64,000 nucleotides of DNA, from assembly GCF_041734735.1 (NCBI RefSeq), contig NC_134901.1:28766857-28830856 (forward strand), written 5' to 3'. Numbering within the stretch: position 1 is the stretch's first letter; every line of letters begins with the position of its first letter. The stretch is from Babylonia areolata (Eukaryota > Mollusca > Gastropoda > Neogastropoda > Buccinidae). The position numbers and the translations under genes are program-made. Positions 45,215 to 56,500 of the stretch are shown piece by piece. The notes beneath the pieces are model-generated. The model was not told the DNA's origin. It ran no database searches and saw nothing but the letters and a program-made list of their open reading frames with translations.

Positions 45215-46275
45215 GTGTGTGTAACTGAAGCATGACTGAATGTCAAAGGAAATGAGTGCCTAATGACAGCTGTCAGTTGGCTCTACCCAGGTAGGCAGCC
45301 TGTTTTGCAAATGACTCTGTGTTTGTAAGTGGCTTCAAGTTAAAGTGTTTGGTCTCTGACCAAAGGCAGGTGCTATATAACTATTATCAGTATGAATTAC
45401 AGACTAACAATTATCATGGGAAGCTGGGTAGACACTGGCCGAGTGGTTAAAGCGTTGGACTTTCAATCTGAGGGTCACGGGTTTGAATCTCAGTAATGTC
45501 ACCTGGTGCAGTGTTGGGTTAAGGGTGGAGATTTTTCTGATCTCCCAGGTCAACATATGTGCAGACCTGTTGGTGCCTGAACCTTCTTCGTGTGTATGTG
45601 CAAGCATAAGATCAAATACACACATTAAAGATCCTGTAATCCATGTTAACGTTCAGTGGGTTATGGAAATAAGAACATACTCAGCATGCACTCCCTGAAA
45701 AAAGAAGTACAGCTGACTGTATAGCAGGGTAAATCAAAACAAAAATGGCCATACATGTAAAATGTTACATGTCTGTATGACTATGTGTATGTGTGCATGA
45801 CTGAAACCTGACTGCATGACACAGGAAATGAATGATAAGCAGCCCAATGGCAGCCATCATTTGACTCAACCCTGGTATGCAGCCTGTCATGCAAAAATGA
45901 CTTCCTGTTTGTAAAGTGCTGTTGGGAGCTTGGTCTCCGACAGAAGATGGGTGCTGTAGAAGTATTCATATCATGTATTCATTCATGATGAGCGCCTAAA
46001 GGCAGCTGTCAGCTCTACCCAGGCAGGCAACCTGTTGTACAAATGACTGTGTAAATTGCTTCGAGTTTAAGCGTTTGGTCTCTGACAATAGACAGGTGCT
46101 ATGTAAGTATGAATACCAGAATAGCAGTAATCATGGGAAGCTGGGTAGACACTAGCTGAGTGGCAGCATGTCGAGCAAAAATGACTTCATGTTTGTAAAG
46201 TGCTGAAAGCTTGGGTCTCTGACCGAAGATAGGCGATGTATAAGTATCCGTATCCTCATCTTCATCACACCATGT
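45215..46275 (+). mobile_element. serial/nested SINE cluster upstream of BANP coding exon 1
   Basis: Four copies of a module with 'agctgtcagctctacccagg' and 'tttggtctctgaccgaagat' followed by 'aggcgctatataagtat' occur near 45270-45395, 45850-45975, 46000-46120 and 46180-46260. A full family-A tRNA-headed SINE (45427-45790, 'tggccgagtggttaaagcg', B-box 'ggtttgaatctc') lies between the first two. The junction 'catgggaagctgggtagaca' occurs twice (45416 and 46133), so part of the cluster is a duplication. The last copy ends about 25 bases before the BANP acceptor. Confidence 0.8.
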
Positions 46276-46289
46276 CTGTTGTGTGACAG

Positions 46290-46461
46290 GCGTGGGAAGG
46301 GTCCCGGTGAGGCAGGATGAGCACGGAGGGGGAAGTGGAGGACCTGGAGGCCCATCTGCAGCGGGGCACGGTAGTGGCCATTCAGGCACCAGGCCTGGTG
46401 GCTGGCCTGCCAGGGGAGGTCACGCAGGTCCACGTGGACGGCACCACTGCCATCATGCAAG
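46290..46461 (+). CDS. BANP: BANP coding exon 1 (27 bases of 5' UTR, then CDS from 46317)
   Basis: Acceptor 'ctgttgtgtgacag', donor GTGAGG. ATG at 46317 in context caggATGa. Encodes MSTEGEVEDLEAHLQRGTVV and a GLVAGLPGEVTQVHVDGTTA stretch. The first exon is not conserved with vertebrates. The start was chosen as the first ATG in phase with exon 2. Confidence 0.82.
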
Positions 46462-47163
46462 GTGAGGAGGGGTGGGTGGGTGACACTGGCGGCAGAATCG
46501 CAGAACAGCGTATTAACTCTTTCACCGCCACAAGCAACTTTTGTTGACTAGACAGTGCACAGCCATAGGCGTCTTTTGTCGACATTGAGGGGACATGTTG
46601 ATAAGACCATTTTTCACATTATAACAAAGCTTGACAGTTGCAGCCACGTTTGAAGTAAACAAGTCCCTTGTGTTATTTTGACATGAACCAAAGCCTGTGA
46701 GTGTGACTGAGAGCATCGTTTCTAAAGTATTTGGCACTGGTGTGTTTATCACACAGAAACTTGGCAGTGAAAGAGTTAATCAGAGCATTTTGTCACTGGA
46801 CTTTGCCACCAAGCATGAGAACTGAAAGAACTGGTGTTGTGATATTAGATTTCGTCGTTTAGGTTTTGTGATGTTCGATGTAGATATATACATATGTATA
46901 TGCACATGTTAAGTGTTGTGTGTGATGGCTTTGTGTTGTGTACGTTATACGTGAACAACTGTTGGTGCTTGGTTGGATTTCCATAAACGAAATAAACCAT
47001 TCATGATCCAGAAATGCAGTTTGATATAGGAAGACTTACAACCTATCATTGGTGTAACTGTAAAGATTTTTTTTTTTTTTACTATGTTTAATCCAAATTT
47101 GGTATTGGCAGACAAAGTATTTTCAGAGGAAATGAATTTCGTAAAGTTTACCACGAACACAAA

Positions 47164-47259
<96 letters not shown>

Positions 47260-50200
47260 CTTATTACAAAGACTGTTTATACAAGTGAGTCAGAAACTTG
47301 TTCAGAATTGGGGATAAGACTAAGAGCTCTTTTATTTTGGTGCCAGTCTAGAAAATGACATTTTAATTACACATACTTAACCGTGACCCACTAATGCAGA
47401 CTCCGGCAGGGGTCTGACATTCCTGTTTTGTGCAAACAGTAGTAGGTAACCTCTCCTTTTCCCCCCTGACTAGCACCCTCTTTTTCCAGCAGCCATTATG
47501 ACTCCTGTTCCTGTGCTCTTCATATGGCTAAGTTCTTTCGTATTTTCTGTCTGACTGTCGATTCTCTGACGTTCTTGTTTTTTGTCAAATTATGTCTTCA
47601 ACCAGGTCACATAATTACATGGTTCGATTGGGAGATCGGGCTAAAATTAAGGCGCGATCTCAATCGATTTGCGGACACTCTACTCAAACATAATTTTAGG
47701 TAGAAAATTTCCTTTCTATGTTACAGATGGTTGTGTGGAACCAGAAGCCAAACGACCCAGAACCGACAGTGAATTGGAGCTCAACACAGAACAGTCACTC
47801 AAGGTAATCCATTTGTCAGCTAATTCTTCTACATTCAAGGTCTGCAACACTAATTTTCATTCTTAAAAAGAAAAAGCATTTCTGTCCTTTTTTACTCCAT
47901 AAAGTGGGCATCCGTTTTGGGGATTGTGCAAACTGTGTGTGTTCATGCTTCTGTAACAAACCAGACATTGGCATAGATTACTTGACCTTTCACATGTTTT
48001 ATTGATCTTTTGCACATGTATAATGGGGATAAACTCATAAAGGCAGGAACTCTCTGGACATACCTTGACATCAGAGGTGGGGGAAAACTGATCACCATCA
48101 ACCCACCAGGGTTGTATTGGGGGTCATCCCTATAACATGTTCCCCAAATGTTACATTGATCCATGTCTTAAGTTCACCCAGATTTATGTTTACCCGGGAC
48201 TATATTGCCCCAAATATGCATTTTCTTGGACTGTGTCCTGCCAGGTCTGTGTTCCCCAAGGTTTATGCTTTATCCATTCAAAAGTGCTCTGATTGAGTAA
48301 TTTTATCACGTCTGCGCATTAGTATGATGATCTGGCAGGTATTTTACCACTGCTGACCATTATTTATGTTTGAAATGCATTACTTTGTGACATTGTGTAA
48401 AATTAGGACTTCTTGACAGGATTTGACCATTAGCTGTCCATTACTGACTACTGCTAACCATTACTAATGTTTTGTTGTTTTCGTTTTTTCGTCCTTGCAA
48501 AGACTGAAGAGGTTCTTTCCTTTCCATCTGAAACATTTTGCTATCTTATGTACTTTTATCTGATAACCACTGTGCTAAAATGTTAAGATTACTTTGGTTT
48601 GTCTTGTTTGTACATTATTGTGATGTCTTGGCAGGTTTTTGACCACTGATTGGCCACTGCTGATCTCTACTGCCCACTGGTTGCTCATATTGTATCATTT
48701 TGTGACAGTTGTGCAGTTTCAGGTCTCTTTGACAGGTTTTTGACCGAAAGTTGACCACACTCAGACACTGACTTCTGCTTATCAGAATTTTCATAATACA
48801 GCATTTTATCAATGTTTATGCAATATTGACTTCCTGACCTTGTTGGACTATTCACTGACCAGTACTGACCACTAAAAGTGTGCATCTTGCACTATGACAT
48901 GTTGATACATTTCAGCATTATGATAGATAAAGGATATGAAAAGGATGATTGTTGTAATACTTCTACTTGTATCAGGATCAAACATAAGAGTCACTCTGTT
49001 GATGTTCTGCCTCATGTTACAAGAAAGTGTGGGGTTGCAGTGTGTATCGTTGTGTGTGTGTGTGTTTCTTTGTGTGTATTTGTCTTTTACATTGTACATA
49101 TCTTTCACTTTTCTGTATTTCTATGTATTCACTTACTTGTTGTTTTTTGGTTTGTTTGTTGTTGGGTTTTTTTTGTGTGTGTGTTTTTCTTTCTTTTTCT
49201 TTTTTTCCATCTTATGCAAATGCTTTACTCAAACCTAGAGTGGGCTCTCTAGGTTCTGATCTGATCTGATCAGAGTGTTGGGTTTCTGTGAAGGTCAGGC
49301 ATCTGTTGTTGGGGTTGTTGTTTTTTGTTTGTATGTTTGTTTAGTTTTTTTGTTATTGTTTTTGTTTTTATTCAGCAGTAGATGTGGTGTTACTTAACAT
49401 TGGTGAGTCTACACGCTTTGACACGCTTTGACACCTCCTTGAAACTAAAACTGTTAGAATGAAGCGCGTGTAGTCTTGTTCTCTTGAGATGTGGATGTTG
49501 TGTAGACAATGTGGTTGACATTGTGCATGTGACCTGTGTCTTGCGGCAGCAATTGTTGCTGACCATCAACAAGGCCATCTGCATGAGGCTGGACGGCCTG
49601 GAGAGCAGGGTGGACGGCCTGGTGCAGAGGACACAGACCCTGGAGGAAAAGGTGGACTCCTTGCTCAATCTCTCCCGACAAAACTCCTCCATGATCTCCA
49701 GCAATTCATCACGACGGGGGTGAGTCACTTGCTTTACTCCTTTTCTCTCCTCAAGAAATAAAAGTTGTAGAATAGTTAAGGTGCTTATCTGCCATTACAG
49801 TGTCTGTGAGCGTGTGGGTTTCAAATCCTGGTCTCGCTATTTCTTCCAAGCTTGAGTGGAAAACCAAACTGAGTTCTAGTCATTTGAATGAGACGATAAA
49901 CCAAGGCCCCATGTGCAACACACACTTGGCACATGGAAAAAGAACCTGTGGCAGCTTAATTAAGTGTTGTCCTCTGGCTAAATTCTGTTGAAGAATTCCA
50001 CTCTGATAGGCACACAAATTTGATATGCATGCACTCAATGCCTTACTAGTACATCGAGGCACACAAATTTGATATGCATGCACTCAATGCTTTACTAGTA
50101 CATCGAGGCACACAAATTTGATATGCATGCACTCAACGCCTTACTAGCGCATCGAGGCACACAAATTTGATATGCATGCACTCAATGCCTTACTAGTACA

Positions 50201-50390
50201 TCGAGGCACACAAATTTGATATGCATGCACTCAATGCCTTACTAGGACATCAGGTAATGCTGCTGTCAGGTATCTGCCTTGCAGTTGTGGTGTAGCATAT
50301 ATCGATTTATCTAAACACAGTGAAGCCTCAGTGAGAAACCGAAACTTTGAGGAAAAGTTATTGAAGAACAAAAGTGACAAATATATTTTT

Positions 50391-50434
<44 letters not shown>

Positions 50435-53400
50435 CTGAATGTGCATGCATGAATATGTGTGTTGATGTAACTTTATGTATGGTGCTCTTTGCTTCTTTTT
50501 TATCTGCCCCATCTTCTGCATTTGTATGGAATCACTAGCTTCTTTTCAAATGAATACAGTATTGATTCTTGTATTGTGTAGAAGAGAATATTAAGTACGA
50601 TTTTTGTAATGCATGATTTTTTTTTTGATTTTTTTTTTTATTGTCTTACCTGACTAGAACAATGGCACACACTGACAGCTGTTTCTTCTCTATCCATTCT
50701 TCCTTCACTGACATTGACTAGTGCACACTGAGAGCTGTTTCTTATCTATCCATTCTTCCTTCACTGACATTGACTAGTGCACAGTGAGGGCTATTTCTTT
50801 ATCCATTCTTCCTTCACTGACATTGACTAGTGCACACTGAGAGCTATTTCTTTATCCATTCTTCCTTCATTTTGGGGGGTTGGGGGGGTGCAGCATGTTA
50901 AGCTTTGATTCATTTTAGAAGGGTGCGCTGTGTAACCACTTCACTATTGTTAGTAGTATTAACATCATTAATGATAATTATTATTAAAAATGTGAAACAC
51001 TCAAGACTGGTTTATTTTCTGTACTTTGGTATTGATGATGAACCAGTCTTAAGTCTTGGGTAAATTGTGCTCACAGTGCTGTCATAGTAGGACTGCCACA
51101 GAACGGTACAAAGATTGAGCCAGGAGATCCACAAGGTAATGTATATCATGTTTCATACCACTTAAAATGATATTAGCCCTCACTTACCAATAATACAATA
51201 AAGTCTAGTGGAACAAATTTGAAAGCATCGTGTCAAGTTATTGTTGCAAAGTGTTGCTAATGATCTGATCAGATTTGGCAAAAGGGTAGAAAGGAAAAGG
51301 AAGAAATAAGAGGGAAAAGGTTATGGTCATGCCTACTCATGAATAACTTTATCTTGATAATAGTCAAGCACAATTTACAGTTACTTTATGAGTTACATAT
51401 TGATAAAATCACTGTCGAAATATTGTCTCTGACAGAGGAAATGATAACAGTGTGATGAACAGAAGGTTGATATAATTTTCTATTTGCCACAGTGGTGAAA
51501 ACAAAATTTATTCATATTAGTGTATATGGCCCTTTTTAGTTTTGCTTGTATTTCTTGGGTAGATTACATGTTTATTGTCACATGAATTCATTCATGTGTA
51601 TAGAGTTGTGGGCGTCAGTGTGATCTGTTTTTGTGAATGTGTGTGTGCGCATATATATGTGTGTATGTACGTGTGAACTTGTATATGTCTGTGTCAGATT
51701 CTAGGTATGTATAAAGTATTTCTTTAGCTTTATCTGTTCTGAAGGCATGTCGGATGGCATTCAGAATCTTGGACCAAACGTCACCCTCATCACGCTCAAC
51801 ACAGAAGGTTTGTCTAATGCTTCTTGAGTCATTAAACACACACACACACACAGACTTGTGACAAGACCGCACCCATTATCCCAAAATCTTTCCTCTTTTC
51901 TTGTACGCTGCTCAAAAGAGGCTTCAAGTTCTTTACAGTAACACAGATTTGCAGTTGGTCTTTGTTCTGATTCATGTCATGTTTAGCAAACAACAGTGCA
52001 GCAAACAAGAACATCAGCATAAACTGAGCTGAAGGGATGGCATTGTTGTGTGAGTCCTGTGAAACATGTGCCAGCATGAATGCACATACCCAGTTGTGTG
52101 TGCACACACATGCTCTTACACCCAAACTCATACGCACACTGGCACACACTGCCACACACACTTATACATCACAAACATGTACATTCATACACTCACATGC
52201 ATAAACATACCAGGATGTGAGATTTCATTCTTTGTTGATAGTTCAGTTTTTTGTTTTGTTCTTTATGTTTTTTGTTTTGTTTGTTTTTTGTTGTTTTTCT
52301 TTTTCACTTCATTTTCACCCACTGTTGCAGACGATTTTCCTAACGGCACATGGCTGGGGGATGAAAACAATCCTGAAATGAGAGTCCGGGTTCCCATCAC
52401 ACCAAGGTGATTGCTTCCTTCTTTGACCATAGAGTGAAGGATTGAAATTTAGCATATCATGCACACAAGGAAACAGCATATGTATTCAAGCTGAGCAGAG
52501 TGCATCCTGCTGAAATCAGTTGTTACATGCAATGATCATGGATAATGATAGGATGATCACTGATTTGTCACTCATAAAGTCTCAACAAACAACCAACAAA
52601 TAAAAGTTCAGGTGAGAGTGAAAGAACTTTTAGAGCAAAATACATTATTATTGTACTTGCGTTATGTAACCCATGTACTTGTTTCCATCTAGAAGTTTTA
52701 ACTTAACCTTTTAATAAATTGATAGAACCTTTTAATAAATGGATAGATACATAAAATATTTTTCAAAAGAGAGAAAAATGCTGTTCATAGGCATTGTAGC
52801 ATCTCCTTTCCACTCATGTGGAAGTAGAGCTACTACCATCATACATGTAAGAGAATGCTTAGTCGGCATGCATTATTTTTCAAAGAGTTCACAGAACGTG
52901 ACTGGTGGTGTATGTAGGAGAATTTAGACAGTGCATTTATCTCAAACACTCCAGGAGGGGCGACAGGCAATAACTGATCATGATAATTTCAGGTGCTCAT
53001 CATTCACACATGTTTAGGAGGGGAATTTTGCAACATTAATTCTTCCTTCACTGTTGTCTTCTTTTTCTGCCTTCCCAGTCCATCCCCCCTTTTTTTTTTT
53101 CGAGCAAGTCTTGACACTTTTTTTCTCTTTTCCTCAGTCTTTGTACTGTGTGTGCTGTTTTGCTCTGGTGATTAGGTAGTGAGATTGTAAACACTGGGAT
53201 GGGCACTACCTGTCCATTCTGCAGTGTTATTTGCCAAAATGACCTTTCTTATTAATATTTTGTTCGGCTTTGAAGTATTGTTGGTTTGTGGGTTTTTTTT
53301 CCTTTTTTACGATTTTTTGTAATCTGGGGATGATAAATTGATTAACGGCTGACATCCTCAGCACAGCCTATCTTATTTGCCCTGAGGAGCTGGTTAAGAT

Positions 53401-53502
53401 AATGTGTGATGAACTGTTTTGTAGGTTTATCTTTGTGATTTTTTTTTTCCAGTGTTAACTTGTGCAGTGTGTGTGTATGTGTGTGTCTTCTGTGTGGGTG
53501 TC

Positions 53503-53536
<34 letters not shown>

Positions 53537-56500
53537 CGACCTGCTGCATGTGCACTCCAATTGTCGCACACCAGAGAAGATGGCGCTGACCTTGTTGGAC
53601 TACCTGTTTGACCGTGACACACAGGCCTCCTCCAACCTCTCCGGCATGGGCAAGCATGGCAAGAAACAGCTGGACCCCCTCATGATCTACGGCATCCGCT
53701 GTGAGTGTGTGTGTGTGTGCACGTACCTCTGTGTGTGTGTGTATGTGCATGCCTTTGTATGTCTTTCTGTGTGTGCACCTCTGTGTGTGTGTGTGTGTGT
53801 GTACCTCTGTGCTACACACTGTGTGTGTGTGCATGTGTCTGCACACTATTAAGGAGTGTTTGGTATTTTTTGGTATTTTTTTAGAAACCGTGGTGCTAGT
53901 TGTGTTATTTTAAAGATGGTAATGTTTTGTTGTAACTTGTTTACTTGCTTTTGTGCCTCTATAAATCTTATTTAGAACACACACAGACATGTGAACTGAA
54001 GCATATATCAAATGATTTACACACTGGCACCAATACCCTCTTCCTTGCGCATGCACACACAACACACATACGCACACACACACACACACAAACACACACA
54101 CTCTCTCTCTCTCTCTCTCTCACGATTCTCTCTCGATTCTCTCTCATTCTGTTATACGGTTAAATGCAGAATGAACAACGCACTGGTTTGTAATCCTTCA
54201 ACAAATAACTTTTGCTTGATTTCTAAAATGCAGATGTGTACATGTAAATTTTATCAGTGCAACACAATGAGATTTGGTGCAAAGACTACAGCAGCAACTA
54301 GTATGGGTTGTGGTCACTGCACTTGATCCCTGCTGACTTTCCTTTTTTTTTTCTTTCTTTTTTTTTTATTACATAGCCAAGCACTATATTTGTGGCATGG
54401 CATATGTTTGATTTTTTTCCCCCCAAATGATATGTTGTGATTTACAGACCGTATTCAGACAGCAACATAAAAACGTTTATATTTCAGTTGGGACTGTTTG
54501 TCAGGTAAATTCAGGTTGGAGATAATATCCAGAATGTTGGGTTTAAAAAAAAAAATTAAAAAAAAAAAAAAATTATATTATTTTATTTTAGTTTTTTAGT
54601 ATTGTTGTGGGGTCATTTTAGTCAGAAATAATAAGATATAACACCCAGAACCATGTAGTGTTGTCAGGTCATTTAATTCAGAAAAAAAACTTTCGAGATA
54701 ACATCCAGAACATCACTTTGAAAGGTGGTGGTTTTTTTTTTGGGGGGGGGGTTAAGAATTATTTAAAAAAATATATATATGTTTGCCATTTTCAGGGGAT
54801 TTAATTCAGAATAATTTTGAGATAACATCTAGAACATAACCTGAAAGTTTAAGGAGAAAAAAAAAACCTTCGAAAAAAAACACCAAGATAGGTTTGCCAT
54901 TTTTCAGGTCATTTAATCCATCGGTTCGGCATCACGGAGAACGACTGGCACCGCATCAAGCAGAACATAGACTCCAAGTGCCGCACAGCCTGGCGACGGC
55001 GCCAGCGGGGCATGCCCTTGACGGTGAAGGCCTTCCGCGGGAAGTCCCCATCCACCTACGTCAACATCAACAACCACATGGGTGACATGAGCGCCAGTGA
55101 CGAGGAGTCCATCAGCCAGGATGGGGAGCTGCATATACACCAGGTGGGTGGGTGGACTGGTTTGGAGGGGGGTGGGGGGGGGCTGTACTGACCCTGTGAC
55201 AGCATGATTTGTAAGTCATTTTGTGTGATTCTTTATGTTGTTTTTTTGGTTGTATTATGTCAGCAGCAAGGCCTAAGCTTGAAGAAAATGTGTATGTTTA
55301 TATCATATTTGCATTTGTTTTTCTTCTCTTTTTTTTTCTCTTTTTAAAATTTTTTTTTATTAAGTCTTTTCTGTTTTTGAGATATTTGTCCAAAGTGTAC
55401 AAATTATTGCATCAAAGCAGATGTGGTGTTGCACATGTGGATCAGTCTGCATGCTTTGAAACCTTGAAACTGGAATAAGTGAAGCTGTGCATAAGTTTGA
55501 GGGTGAGTGCATGACATAGTGTGTGTGTGTGTTGTGCCGTGCGTGTGACACAGTATGTGTGTGTTGTGCTGTGTGTGTGACACAGTATGTGTGTTGTGCA
55601 TATGACACAGTATGTGTGTTGCGTGGTGAGCAGGGAGAGGTGGACATCCAGGCGGCAGTGGCCATGGCAGGGGATGCCACTCAGCAGGGAGAAATCCAGA
55701 TCCTCCACGCCACTCCAGAACAGATTTCACAGCTACAGCAAGCACAGCACATACAGATACTGTCGGGAGACCAAGTCATCGGGGTAGGTACCGACAGTGA
55801 GTCCATCAAAGAAGGAAGAAATGGGGCAGAATAGTTAAGATGATTATCTGCCAGTACAGTGTCTTTGAGGGTCCGGGAATGGGTTTGATTCCTGCTCTCA
55901 CCCTTTCTCTCATGTTTGACTGGAAAATCAGACTGTTTTGCAGATGTTGGTGCAACATATATATGGATTTGTCCAAACTCTGTGACGCCTCTTTGAGAAA
56001 CAAACTGAAACTGAAACTAGAGAAAAAAAATAGATGAGTCTGAAGACAAAGCAAATGAGTCTGAGAGTTAAGCAGATACTGGCTTGCCAGATGAGTGAGA
56101 GTTAAGCACTTAATGGCTTGCAGCAACATCATGGCAAGGTCTGTGGGCATCAGAACCCAGGCAGCACATGATAGGCAGTAGTTGATTTCTTCTCTTTCTT
56201 TTTTTTTCCTCAGTTTCGTGTGAATAAAAATGAGTGTTTCAAAGCAGCAAAATTCTGCCATATAATCGGACATCAATCTGAGTATACCATGTAAAAAAAA
56301 AAAAATCTTAAATGTATCCCACTCATCCAAAAGATCAAAACAAAAACAAACAAACAAAAAAAAAATGCAAGCCATAGAAGCAGCTTCTGTGCTTTACACT
56401 CAAGGACTTGCACTGTTTCCATGAGACAGAAAAGGAAGTGAAAAGGAAGCAAGCATGGTGACCATTATTCTGCTTGTTCATGAAGTCCTTTTGCATGTAT

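Noticed and set aside
53427-53852. His/Thr-rich minus-strand and Cys/Val-rich plus-strand long frames around BANP exon 7
   Set aside because: Extensions through TG/CA microsatellites. Only the 164-base exon in the plus frame is coding.
55806-56375. 189-residue minus-strand open frame
   Set aside because: Runs through a decayed SINE and poly(A/T) stretches, antisense to BANP. The composition is low-complexity and Phe/Leu-rich.
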